Shown in pieces: positions 1 to 9,300 of a DNA stretch of 64,000 nucleotides (position 1 is its first letter; every line of letters starts with the position of its first letter). The DNA comes from Micavibrio sp. UBA6139. GTDB taxonomy: Bacteria > Pseudomonadota > Alphaproteobacteria > Micavibrionales > Micavibrionaceae. A model generated the notes under the pieces. The model was given only the letters and a program-made list of their open reading frames with translations. It was not told the origin of the DNA and made no database searches. The stretch is taken from assembly GCA_002423285.1 (NCBI GenBank), contig DIVF01000052.1, positions 46,262 to 110,261 on the forward strand. The letters are read 5' to 3'. Made by a program: the position numbers and the translations under genes.

Positions 1-170
1 ATATACGCCCCCGGTCCGGCGGCATTGGCCGTCATCTGGACAGACCCCTTGGCCGAACACGCCGTTCCCGGCACATTGTCCGTGCCCACCAATTGGGCAT
101 GGGCGGCAAAGGGCGGCATGGCACAGACGCATAACAACGCGCCGACAAGCATACGGGTTTTATTCTGCAT
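1..170 (-). CDS. secreted protein, C-terminal part outside window
   Basis: The gene starts with ATG at 170 and runs off the left edge, so only about 56 codons are visible. The first ~24 residues form a typical Sec signal peptide: K/R near the start, a hydrophobic stretch LVGALLCVCAM, and an AHA-type cleavage site before QLVG. The mature part seen so far is small-residue rich and has one cysteine. The start overlaps the end of the next upstream gene (160-495) by 11 bases, so the two are probably translationally coupled. Function is not recognisable. Confidence 0.7.
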   Translation of the reverse strand, partial: MQNKTRMLVGALLCVCAMPPFAAHAQLVGTDNVPGTACSAKGSVQMTANAAGPGAY

Positions 171-495
171 GGCCGTCACCTGCGATGATCTTTTCGACAT
201 GGGCAGAACCGGTATCCGTCAGGACACCGCCATAATTGATGCTTTCCACCACATGCAGACCGTCGCGGTTGATTTGAACAACCGCTTTACCGTCAATCAT
301 AAAGGTGATCGTGCCCTTGTCCTGATCTGTCACGATTTGAACGGTTTCGGTGGTGGGGGGCGATGTCACGGCCTTTTCTTCCGCATACAGGACAGGGGAT
401 GCACCCAGCACGCCCACAAAAAACGCACAAAAAAACAGGCCCGTCTTCCAACGGCCCGTTATCAAACAACCAGTCACGGTCCATGACCGTGCCAT
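160..495 (-). CDS. small secreted protein, unknown function
   Basis: This is a 111-residue protein if started at ATG 495, which follows an AAAGGG ribosome binding site. A longer GTG-started version (from 609) is possible but would put residues ahead of the signal peptide. Residues 1-38 look like a signal peptide: basic residues, hydrophobic GLFFCAFFVGVLGASPVL, and a YA/EEK cleavage site. The mature part is about 70 residues with alternating hydrophobic residues (VQIVTDQDKGTITFMIDGK), suggesting a small beta domain. It overlaps the following secreted-protein gene by 11 bases and probably shares an operon with it. No family is recognised. Confidence 0.7.
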   Translation of the reverse strand: MARSWTVTGCLITGRWKTGLFFCAFFVGVLGASPVLYAEEKAVTSPPTTETVQIVTDQDKGTITFMIDGKAVVQINRDGLHVVESINYGGVLTDTGSAHVEKIIAGDGHAE

Positions 496-610
496 AATCC
501 CTTTGCTTAGCGGAGTGGTTTTACCCCCTCCTGGATTCTGGAAAATATCAATCATGCCTGTTGCTTCTTTCTTGTTAAAAATAGGGACTATTCCACCTAT
601 ACAATACACG

Positions 611-629
611 CCCCCTCTTTAAAAGGGGG
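611..629. terminator. weak C5/G5 hairpin
   Basis: CCCCC at 611-615 can pair with GGGGG at 625-629 across a nine-base T/A-rich loop. It lies just downstream of the minus-strand ATPase gene ending at 678. It has no good T-run, so terminator function is only possible. Confidence 0.3.
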
Positions 630-677
630 TTAAAGATGGGGTCAGCTTCTATGCAAAGGGGGGGAAGACAGGTTGGT

Positions 678-1907
678 CTATATATACCCAACAGGTATGG
701 CATCCACATTATTGCCAATGGGCGTTAAGGCACCCACCATACAAAGAACCCCGCCATGCCCGATAGGCATATTCAGGTTTACCAACATATCAAACCCCTT
801 AAACCCTGCATTTTGGATAGAGGCTGTTTTCTTGATCTCGATAGGGTAAAGCGTTCCGTTTTCCTCAATCAGCAAATCAACCTCCCTCTTGTCCTTATCG
901 CGGTAAAAATAGACGCGGGGAATACGCCCATGATGCAAATAGGATTTGATGATTTCCGATATGACCCATGTTTCCAGCATCGGCCCGGACATGGCTCCGC
1001 GCTCCAGCACATCGGGGTTCAGCCACCCTGTCAGATACGCGCACAGACCCGTGTCCATAAAATACAGTTTTGGCGTTTTCACCAGCCGCTTGGTGCGGTT
1101 GTTAAAATAAGGTTGGAGCAGGTAAATAACGCCGGAAGCATGAAGCACATTCAGCCATGTTTTAACAGTGACCTCACTCACGCCCACATCCCGCGCCATA
1201 TCCGCATAGTTGATCAGCTGGCCCGTCCGGGCGGCGGCAACTTGCATGAATTTATGGAAGGCAGCAGAATCGTTAATATTCAGGTATTCCCGCACATCGC
1301 GCTGTATATAAGTTGCCACATAAGAACTGTAAAACCGCTCCCAGTGGTTGTCTGAATCCTGTGTCACCATATCGGGGTAAGACCCCCGCCAAATCTTGTG
1401 ATACACTTCCGGCAGGGTTAAAGTCCTGGCGGTTTTCTGGCGGGATTTTAGTAAAGCCAGTTCTGGTAGAAAAGGAGCATCATCAGGACGCCCCTGTTCT
1501 TCCGACAATGAAATTCCTTGCAGATGCAAGATCGCCACACGGCCAGCCAGAGACTCTGTCACATTCTGCATCATGTCGAATTGCTGCGATCCGGTAAGCC
1601 AGAACAAGCCATTCTGTTTGGCCTTATCAACCGTCATTTTAATATAGGAGAAGATGTTGGGGGCATACTGCACTTCATCTATCAATACAGGTAATTGCAA
1701 CCTGTCCAAAAAACTGGCGGGGTCTTGTTGCGCGGCCCCTCGCATGTTTAAATCATCCAGCGTGACATAAGAACGGGAATCCTTTTGCACATCCTGCAAA
1801 AGCGTGGTTTTCCCGACTTGGCGCGGCCCGGTCAGCAAAACAACCTTGAAGCTGGCACTGGCATCAAGAATGGCGTTCCTAAGAGTACGTTTAATGTTTT
1901 GAGACAT
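678..1907 (-). CDS. AAA+ ATPase with DUF4143-type C-terminus
   Basis: A 409-residue protein of the COG1373-like family of predicted ATPases: an N-terminal AAA_14 domain followed by a DUF4143 domain. Visible motifs are Walker A GPRQVGKTT near residue 28 and Walker B LPVLIDEVQ near residue 73. A nuclease-like C-terminal stretch reads FYRDKDKREVDLLIEENG...YPIEIKKT, which resembles the D-x(n)-E-x-K core of PD-(D/E)XK folds. These proteins occur sporadically in genomes, often as solitary genes, and their role is not settled. The start was set at ATG 1907 (MSQNIKRT); a TTG 18 codons upstream lacks a ribosome binding site. The gene sits next to the oriT/relaxase module and may belong to the same mobile segment. 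Confidence 0.85.
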   Translation of the reverse strand: MSQNIKRTLRNAILDASASFKVVLLTGPRQVGKTTLLQDVQKDSRSYVTLDDLNMRGAAQQDPASFLDRLQLPVLIDEVQYAPNIFSYIKMTVDKAKQNGLFWLTGSQQFDMMQNVTESLAGRVAILHLQGISLSEEQGRPDDAPFLPELALLKSRQKTARTLTLPEVYHKIWRGSYPDMVTQDSDNHWERFYSSYVATYIQRDVREYLNINDSAAFHKFMQVAAARTGQLINYADMARDVGVSEVTVKTWLNVLHASGVIYLLQPYFNNRTKRLVKTPKLYFMDTGLCAYLTGWLNPDVLERGAMSGPMLETWVISEIIKSYLHHGRIPRVYFYRDKDKREVDLLIEENGTLYPIEIKKTASIQNAGFKGFDMLVNLNMPIGHGGVLCMVGALTPIGNNVDAIPVGYI

Positions 1908-2111
1908 ATCGTCTAATCCAAAGTTACAGTTTATATTAGCCGAACCAAAGGTGAGCGTCAATAAAATGGCTGTATTGCGTTCGTGATAAAAACAAAAATG
2001 CCCCTATTCCGACAGCGAGAATCCCTTTAACGTCCGAAGTGTAAGATTCGAGAGGGCAAACAGCCCTGCAATCTTCCTTTAACCTTCCCCTGCTATCCTG
2101 AACAATAAGGG

Positions 2112-2148
2112 CTTAAGAGCGCACTTACGCAAACTGCGTTTGCAGTGC
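2112..2148 (-). other. oriT: candidate MOBQ-type origin of transfer (oriT)
   Basis: Read on the minus strand, a perfect 6-base inverted repeat GCAAAC-GCA-GTTTGC (2143-2129) is followed directly by GTAAGTGCG (2128-2120) and then CTCTTAAG. Known oriT sites of the RSF1010/MOBQ group have the same order: an inverted repeat, then a TAAGTGCG core with the nick just after it before a C. By analogy the nick would fall between 2120 and 2119 on the minus strand. A flanking pair GCACT (2121-2125) and AGTGC (2144-2148) could extend the stem. The site lies 140 bases upstream of a MOBQ relaxase gene, which is the usual place. Site and order are seen in the sequence; function is inferred. Confidence 0.75.
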
Positions 2149-2195
2149 CTAAGGGTGCGGCCCTGCCGGGCCTTGGGGCGGCTTACGCCGCCCTG

Positions 2196-2242
2196 TGTTG
2201 TCGATTAGCCCGGCAATTTGGGAACCGGGCGAATCAACAACA
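2196..2242. repeat. 18-bp imperfect inverted repeat
   Basis: Arms 2196-2213 and 2225-2242 match at 16 of 18 positions (TGTTGTCGATTAGCCCGG against CCGGGCGAATCAACAACA), with an 11-base loop. Located between the nic core and the relaxase start, it could be a relaxase or accessory-protein binding site, or a transcription control element for the relaxase gene. Confidence 0.6.
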
Positions 2243-2289
2243 CAAGAACAACAATAAATCGCCCATAGGGAAAGAAAGGCGTTACCGCC

Positions 2290-4272
2290 TTGGCGATTTA
2301 TCATTGTTCGTTGCGGGTGTTTTCCCGTGCTGATGGCCACTCCGCCGTGGCCGCCGCCGCGTACCGCGCCGGGGCGGTGCTGCATGATGAACGGCGAGGC
2401 TTTACGCACCGCTACCACAACCGCAAGGGCGTTGTGGCCGCGTTCATTCTCACACCACCGCAAGCCCCTGAAACCACCCGCGACCGCGTTTTATTGTGGA
2501 ACGCGGTCGAAGCAGCAGAAACCCGCAAAAACTCCCGCGTGGCGCGGGAGATTATTCTGGCCCTGCCGCATGAATTGCCAGCCCCGGCCCGTGAAACTTT
2601 AGCCCGCGATATGTCCTTGTGGCTGGTGGAGCGGTACAACGTGGCCGTTGATACGTCCCTGCATAGCCCCGTTGCCGGGGATGGTTACGACCCGCGCAAC
2701 CATCATGCCCATCTTTTGTTTACCACCCGCGAAGTCACAAAAGACGGGCTTGGCAAGAAAACCCGCATCCTTGACGACCGGGAGCAAGGGCCGCAGGAGG
2801 TTGAGTTAATCCGCACCATCTGGGAAACGCTTGCCAATGACGCCTTGGAGCAAGCGGGCCTGTCCCATGCCAAAATCGACCGCCGGACGCTGGACGATCA
2901 GGGCATAGACCGTATCCCGCAAATCCATATCGGGCCGGAAGGGAAAGCCGCCAGCGAAAAACGCCGCGAGGACGACAAGGACGATGAAGAGGATGAGGGC
3001 GATAAAGACGGCGAAGATGAAGGCAAGTCCGGCGATAAAAGCGGCAAGCAGGGCGGCGGTTCCGGCGATAGCGGCCCGGCCCCCGCGCCAGCCAAAGAAG
3101 CAGCCACGGAAAAAGAAGCCGCCAGCCAAAAACGGGACATTGATTATAAATCCATAGACCAAGGACAAACCCGCGCCGAACTGGTTGAGGAAATCAAACG
3201 GGTCAATGCCGAGCGCAGCAAATGGCCTGAACTGCCATTAGCAGAACAAATCCGAACACTGGAAAAAGAAATGGTCAGGCTTGACCATCGTGTCCGGCAT
3301 TTTGAAAACATCTATGCGAAAACCAGCCTTCCCAATATTATTAAAAAGGCCATTGTCGATATTGTCAGATTCTCAAAAGAGCTTTTATTTACCCGCATCC
3401 TGAATTGTGAATCTTTGCACCTGTCAGAACAGGAATCGCAAGCGCGTGGTATCAGGCAAAATTTTCGTTACGGGCAATCATACCGGGCCGGGATTCATGA
3501 ACAGATGCAAACCATGAAAACCCGACTTTCCCTGCTGGAAGAAACCCATGACCAATGCCGCAAATATAAGTCATTCGTGGATAAGATCGAAAAGACGCTA
3601 GCGGCAAATCCCGCCATTATATTCACCGAAAGCGCCATACCGAAAACAATCACTGATTTAGAATTCTCTATCAGAATTAAACTGAAAGCCGGACTGCTGC
3701 GCGAAGGCATACCGGAGATATTCAAGCCAACAAAAGAAACAATCCGCATAACAGAACCGATCAATAAACAAAGCACTATCCCGCCAACCAAAACACAGGA
3801 GCCAGACTCACGCCCTGCAACCATTTCCGTTACAACACCAACAAAACCCGATACAGAAAAACCCACACCACGAAAAAACACCGCGCCACCAAGCCCGGAG
3901 CGCAAGGACTGGTTTATTCCCGCGACAGACAAAACACGCGGCTTGCAGGAACACATAGAAAGGGAACTGGCAAACAGACGGGTGCAGACTCACGAGCCGC
4001 CACCGAATAAGGAATTTTCGCCTTTGCGAAGCATATTCAACAGCGCAAGCCAGAACAGGCCACCGGAGAAATTCACAACAAGCGAATATGTCCGCGAGAA
4101 GGTCAGAGAAGAAGCGGCAACAATCAGGGAAAAAATGCCGCCGGAGCATAAGGCCGAACCTTACCCCGAAGACACGCCCAAAAGCGCGAAAATGTCCGGC
4201 GCGTTCAATCGCGCTGCCGTGCCGCCAGATGATAAACCCTCACAGAACCACGACCCTGATTACAGGCCGTGA
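2290..4272 (+). CDS. mobA: MobA/MobL-family (MOBQ) relaxase
   Basis: A 660-residue conjugative relaxase, which nicks oriT on one strand and stays bound to the 5' end during transfer. The N-terminus [13 protein letters not shown] is typical of MobA/MobL. Tyr25 in AAAAYRAG sits where the catalytic tyrosine of this family lies. Motif II is near ALPHEL (residues 91-96) and the metal-binding HHAH is at 138-141. After ~residue 215 comes an acidic, Gly/Lys-rich linker, then a helical charged region, then a Pro-rich basic tail; there is no primase or helicase domain I recognise. The start is TTG, supported by family alignment and an AAAGG ribosome binding site. Third-position GC falls in the last third, unlike its neighbours. 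No type IV secretion or integrase gene is in the window, so it would depend on a helper for transfer. Confidence 0.93.
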   Translation: MAIYHCSLRVFSRADGHSAVAAAAYRAGAVLHDERRGFTHRYHNRKGVVAAFILTPPQAPETTRDRVLLWNAVEAAETRKNSRVAREIILALPHELPAPARETLARDMSLWLVERYNVAVDTSLHSPVAGDGYDPRNHHAHLLFTTREVTKDGLGKKTRILDDREQGPQEVELIRTIWETLANDALEQAGLSHAKIDRRTLDDQGIDRIPQIHIGPEGKAASEKRREDDKDDEEDEGDKDGEDEGKSGDKSGKQGGGSGDSGPAPAPAKEAATEKEAASQKRDIDYKSIDQGQTRAELVEEIKRVNAERSKWPELPLAEQIRTLEKEMVRLDHRVRHFENIYAKTSLPNIIKKAIVDIVRFSKELLFTRILNCESLHLSEQESQARGIRQNFRYGQSYRAGIHEQMQTMKTRLSLLEETHDQCRKYKSFVDKIEKTLAANPAIIFTESAIPKTITDLEFSIRIKLKAGLLREGIPEIFKPTKETIRITEPINKQSTIPPTKTQEPDSRPATISVTTPTKPDTEKPTPRKNTAPPSPERKDWFIPATDKTRGLQEHIERELANRRVQTHEPPPNKEFSPLRSIFNSASQNRPPEKFTTSEYVREKVREEAATIREKMPPEHKAEPYPEDTPKSAKMSGAFNRAAVPPDDKPSQNHDPDYRP

Positions 4273-4456
4273 ACGCATGGACAAAGCCCCGCAATCGGGG
4301 CATATTCAGGAACATATTTTATGATTTATGCAGGAAAGTCCTGCACAATATCTACACAGGCGAAAGTGGTGCATTTTATCTGTTTAATTTCAAATAGTTA
4401 TAATGGCTACCACATCGCGCGGGGATGACAAGGAAGGAGAGGGATAACAACAAACA

Positions 4457-4492
4457 AAAAGCCCGCCATTTCATCAAGAAAGGCGGGCTTTT
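4457..4492. terminator. bidirectional rho-independent terminator
   Basis: GCCCGCC (4461-4467) pairs with GGCGGGC (4482-4488) and is flanked by A-run and T-run on either side. It serves the convergent relaxase gene (plus strand, ends 4272) and the tolC-like gene (minus strand, ends 4516). Confidence 0.85.
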
Positions 4493-4515
4493 CAAATTAT
4501 GATTTTCCGAAAAAA

Positions 4516-6090
4516 TTACATTTTCATCGGATCGGATTCGCGTGGATAGGCGATGCCGAGTGTTGGCAGCAATTCACCCTTCAGACCGAGCAAGCGGTAC
4601 ACAGCGAACATTTCAACGAATTCAGCGTTGACCGCGTTACTTTGCGATACGAACAATTCGTTTTGCGCATCGAGAACGTCGAGCAATGTACGGCGGCTCA
4701 GATCGAACTGATCTTTATACGCCTTGACTGTTTCGGTGTTGGCAGCAGCCTGGGTTGCGAATTCGCGGGCCCGTTCACCGGCTGAAACCATCCGCGCCCA
4801 TGTGGTGCGAACTTCGTTTTCAACTTGGCGAGCGGCTTTTGCGCGTTCTTCTTTGGTCTGTGCTTCGCGGTTTTTCGCTTCGCGGACACGGGCGGTATCA
4901 ATACCACCGCGATACAGGTTCCAGTTCATGACCACAAGCGCCGAAGCGGAAGTGTCTTCGCCATCTTCAACACCGGCAACTTCTTCCGCACGGCGTGCGT
5001 TCAGCTGCAAATCGACTTGCGGGTAGAAGGTGGATTTGGAACCCTGGAATTCCTGATGCGCGACTTTAATGTCGGCTTCATAGATATCCAGTGTCGGGGA
5101 TTGTGTCAGGGCCTTTTTGATTTCTTCATCAACGTTTGCGGACAAAGCATCAACCGGAACCAGCGGCATCACCAGATCCTGTGCAGGATCGCCGACTTGC
5201 TGGATGAAACCGGCTTCTGCAACGCGCAGGGCTTCACGGGTGCTGGCTTCACCAGCGCGTGCTGCCGCCAGACGGGCTTTAACTTGTTCGTTATCGGCAT
5301 CGGTGGAACGGCCAGCATTCGCGCTGTCAGCAATTTGTTCCATGATGGTCAGGTGATCTGCAACGTTCTGACGGGAAATACGCAGCAATTCGCGCTGGCG
5401 CAGAACATCGAGGTAGGATTCAACGATCGCAACACCAACCAGTTCGGATGCTTCACGAACGCGGTGCGCTGCAGACAGTACGCGGGCCTGTTGGCGTTTG
5501 TTTTCATACTTGGTTTCGTAACCATCAAACAGCAATTGTGTCAGTGTCAAACCAGCCTGACGACGGAACAATGTTTCATCATCATCCTGACCGATACGGT
5601 TACGGGTGTTGGCGTTGTCGGAATATTCAGCACCCATATCACCTTGCAAATCGATCGATGGACGATACAGACCTTTTGCCTGATTCAATTCTTCATCGGT
5701 GGCGCGGCGGTTGTTGGCGTTGCGTGTATATTCAGGGTTTGTTGCAACACCGAAAGCCACTGTTTCAGCAATGGTTACGCGGCCCGGAAGACCACCAGCC
5801 GATTTACCGGAGACTGCGTTTGGCGAGGCAATCGCAGCAGCCTGTTGTCTGGATGGTTCAGGGGTTACGAACACAGCATCATTGTTGCGCATCGGCGCGG
5901 CTTGTTGCGCTGAACCCGCTTGCACGATGGTCAGTGGTGCGGTTGTGGAACCACCGGACTGAACAACAGCAGGAGCAGGCATTGCCGGCATACCGGCACC
6001 ATCCGCAGCGTGCGCGGCACTGGCAGCACCCATCATCATAACAGCGATGGACGCGCTGAGCGCGAGGCTTCTAAACAGGTTTGCGGACAT
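4516..6090 (-). CDS. tolC: TolC-family outer-membrane efflux/secretion channel
   Basis: A 524-residue outer-membrane factor of the TolC/AggE type, the trimeric exit duct for type I secretion or efflux pumps. Residues 1-28 form a signal peptide ending SAAHA. Then follows a ~60-residue Ala/Gln/Pro-rich leader that is longer than usual. Two OEP repeats rich in long helices come next, with typical phrases VAIVESYLDVLRQRELLRIS and NWNLYRGGIDTARVREA, ending RTLLDVLDAQNELFVSQ. ATG 6090 is preferred over the GTG six bases upstream because the AAGGGGGA ribosome binding site is 8 bases from the ATG and only 1 from the GTG. It lies directly downstream of the vWA/RTX gene on the same strand, suggesting it exports that protein. 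The ABC and membrane-fusion partners are not in the window. Confidence 0.93.
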   Translation of the reverse strand: MSANLFRSLALSASIAVMMMGAASAAHAADGAGMPAMPAPAVVQSGGSTTAPLTIVQAGSAQQAAPMRNNDAVFVTPEPSRQQAAAIASPNAVSGKSAGGLPGRVTIAETVAFGVATNPEYTRNANNRRATDEELNQAKGLYRPSIDLQGDMGAEYSDNANTRNRIGQDDDETLFRRQAGLTLTQLLFDGYETKYENKRQQARVLSAAHRVREASELVGVAIVESYLDVLRQRELLRISRQNVADHLTIMEQIADSANAGRSTDADNEQVKARLAAARAGEASTREALRVAEAGFIQQVGDPAQDLVMPLVPVDALSANVDEEIKKALTQSPTLDIYEADIKVAHQEFQGSKSTFYPQVDLQLNARRAEEVAGVEDGEDTSASALVVMNWNLYRGGIDTARVREAKNREAQTKEERAKAARQVENEVRTTWARMVSAGERAREFATQAAANTETVKAYKDQFDLSRRTLLDVLDAQNELFVSQSNAVNAEFVEMFAVYRLLGLKGELLPTLGIAYPRESDPMKM

Positions 6091-6313
6091 TGGCACTTCC
6101 CCCTTAAAGGATCAAATTTGATAAATTTTCGGTATTTGGCTATCGCCCTCAATAGACAGGATTTTTAGCCTGAAAAGCTAATGTATTCCAGTCATTTTTT
6201 GTTCCATACTTTATGAACTTAATTGCAGGTTCGGGCAAGGGTGGTGGCCCGGGGATGTATTGCCATAATTATTACCCCTGAAAACGGGCGGCAGAACAGC
6301 CCGAATTATAATA

Positions 6314-6344
6314 AAACAGGGGGGCTTGGAGGCCCCCCCTGTTT
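6314..6344 (-). terminator. rho-independent terminator after RTX gene
   Basis: AAACAGGGGGGC pairs with GCCCCCCCTGTTT around a short loop. Read on the minus strand the stem is followed by TTTTATTAT. It ends the transcript of the vWA/RTX gene (stop at 6365), so the tolC-like gene downstream probably has its own promoter in 6091-6313. Confidence 0.85.
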
Positions 6345-6364
6345 ATTCAAAGTCGTTTTATGTC

Positions 6365-9300
6365 TTATACGTTGGTTTGCAGCGTATGCGCATTCAGCAG
6401 GTCGTTGAGGTCGGTTGTCGCGACCCCCTGAAGGGTTGCAATCGCCTGTGCGTTCGCCACGTTGCCTGAACCCGTTACGTCCACGGAAATGACCGTGTTG
6501 CCGTTTTGGGTTGTGGCAAAGACGAAGTCGTTAATGGCCGCTTGTGTAAAGCCATTAATATCGCCCAGCAATTCCGACAAATCGAGAACGTCACCTTCCC
6601 CAATCTTGAAGTCCTTAATGGTGTCATGGCCATCATTGCCAACATAATGGAAAGTATTCTCGCCCGAGCCGCCATACAGCGTATCGTTCCCGGCACCACC
6701 ATAAATATGGTCGTTACCTTCCTGACCGAAGATGAAGTCATTGCCATCACCACCATAAATGGTGTCATTACCGCCGCCGCGTGTCTGACCATTATCACCA
6801 ACCGATTCATGAGCCAACTCAGCCGCATGAGTTCTGATGTGGTCAACAATACGTGCTTCGGTCCAGTTGTCTTGAGTGATCAACTGATTAAAGACAGCCC
6901 AGCCCGACCCTTCCGGCAAGTCCACACCATAGGTGCGCGCCAGATTGTCAGTGTTGATCGAGTCACCAAAGATATAATCAACGCCATTGCCGCCATTAAG
7001 AACATCATTTCCGACATCTGCCAGATTGTTCAGCGGACTTGCGCCATCCAGATCCTTGTACAAGTCATCAGAATCCTGGACGTTAATCGCAACGCCATCG
7101 GAGTCGATTTCCTTGAGATAGCCGAAGTTTGTGCTGTTGCTGCCCAAGGCAATACCAACACCGATCACTTCGCTCAAGGTTTGCAGCTTATCAATTTCGC
7201 TGACGTTGTCGTCATTGGATGAACCTGGATAATCGGCATCACCACGGATATGATCCATAGCCTCACCTGAACCATAATTCGTAGAAATCACGTTTCCGTT
7301 GTTATCCACCATACGATTCGGCTCACCATCAGAGATGAAGTAGCTGATGCGGTCTGCATTCGGATTGGCCGCTTTTGCATCTTCCATCCACTCAATTGCA
7401 GCTTGCATCGGTGCTTCATAGTTGGTGTAGCCATTGCCATCCAGGTTACCAATGTAGTTGTAGATGCTCTCCAACGAATCCACGCTCAGATCAAAGGTTC
7501 TTTCCTGGCCGACACCAGTGCTGAAAGGAACAAAGTGGATTTTTACAACACCACCTTGATATTGATCCAGATCAGCAGCCAGATTCTTTACCGCCTGGAT
7601 CAGCTTGTACATCCGATCCTGCGGATTATTTTTGCTGCCCATCGAGCCGGATACGTCCAGCATCATGACGATGTTGTAGTCCTTGTTGACGTTCTGCATG
7701 GATGAACCACCAACGTCACCAACCAGAATGTCACCAGCCGCGCCGCCTGTGATGGTGCCGGTGCCGGTACCAACTTCGTACGGTGTGGTGGAGCCTGGTT
7801 TGTCATCAACGTTTTCACCAACGATCAGTGTTGGTTTCAAAACATTGAAGGTCAGAACTGCCGTATCGGTGTCGCCGTCGCCGTCTTTCAGTGTGTAGGT
7901 GAACTGATCCGGACCCGCAATGGAACCTGGATATGTCACACCAACATCCTTCAGCATGAAGGAAGAGTTCGGGCTGTAGACTTCAACACGGTCAATCAGT
8001 TTCCCGCCAACATCAGTGCTGTTGATGGTGAAGGTCTGGTTGTTATTGGTGATTTCCGCCGCTGAGACAGTGAAGGATTTCACAACGGACTGACCATCGG
8101 CTGTAAAGACGCGCAGGTTGATGGTGTCGCCAACATTGTTGCCCAGATCAGACAGGGTCAGCTTCATCGTTGACGCCAGATCGGCTGGATTCACAACCAG
8201 TTTTTCACCGACTGGCCATACCTTGTCACTGCCGCCAGAGCTGATACCAACGCCCTGACCTGTTGACTGGTTAACCCAGACCAGATCACCACCACCTTGA
8301 ACACCATATTCCGGTGTTCCGATGCTGATTGTCACACCATTCAGCGTGACGCTGTTTTGTGTGCCAGCAACATCGGTCGATTTCAGTGCGATGTTTGTGG
8401 TCGAACCCGAACCTGCATTCGCATGCAAGGTATAGGTGTAAGTACCATCAGCCTTGATCACCAATGTGCCGTTGGCACCGTTGATTGTGGTTTCACCATT
8501 TGCAGACACAGCCTTGCTTTCAGAACCGAAGGCGATTGCCGATACCTTGTTGGCAACATCCTGGCTGAAGCTGTCGTTTGGCGTCACGGTGCCTGAAACG
8601 ACACGGATGCTTGCATCAACCGATGCAAAATCATCATTCGCTGTCAGACCATCATCATAGACCTTAACCGCAACTGTTCCGGTGATGGCATCGCCATCGG
8701 CATCAGTTGCTTTCACGCCGAAATTGAGGGTCATGACATCGTCATGATCGGCCGTGTTGGAATGATCCAGTGTGCCAACCAGTTTGAAGTCATATTTACC
8801 CGTTGTCGCGTTCAAGGTCATTGTGAAGATGGTTTTGCCATCTGCGGTCGCTGTGTAGGTTGTACCAGACAACGCCACGGTGACAGGTTTACCACCCGAT
8901 GTCAGACCTGTTGGGCCTGTACCGGTGAAGGCGAAGCTGCCCGGTGTATCGGAACCGAAATTGGCTGTAAGGGTGTTGGTCACGGTCACAGTCGGTGCTG
9001 TGTGCAATGTTGTTTCATCAACAGACACCGCCGGAGCGTTCAAGTCTTTTGGAAGATCATCACGCACTGTGACAGTCAGCGTCGCGGATTTTTGCGCGTT
9101 GTTGTCGGTCAGGTCGTATTCAATACCGGACAGGTTTGTTTCCTGCGCGAATGTTGTGACGGTCAAGGTGTAAACGTCCGAAACACCGCGAACAGGTGTC
9201 ATGGTCAGACCGGTCAGCTCAGCGCGGCTGAGTGTCCAGGTATCTGTCCCGGCATTGTACGTCCCGGCAGACAAGGTCGCGCCAGCAGGAACACCGGTGA

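Larger units (their letters stand above)
1908..2289. other. non-coding region upstream of relaxase, hairpin-rich
   Basis: A 380-base stretch without a convincing gene. It holds the candidate oriT (2112-2148) and, downstream of it, three more inverted repeats before the relaxase start: GGCCC/GGGCC at 2159-2172, GGGCGGC/GCCGCCC at 2176-2193, and an 18-base imperfect pair at 2196-2213 and 2225-2242. The part from 1962 to about 2090 shows nothing I recognise. Confidence 0.6.

Noticed and set aside
756..1355. 199-codon frame on the plus strand opposite the AAA ATPase gene
   Set aside because: Antisense to a gene with clear Walker motifs. Composition (Cys, His, Gln, Arg-rich) is that of a mirrored frame and there is no ribosome binding site.
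4825..5913. 362-codon frame on the plus strand opposite the TolC gene
   Set aside because: It is the antisense shadow of a confidently identified outer-membrane channel. Phe/Cys-rich low-quality protein.
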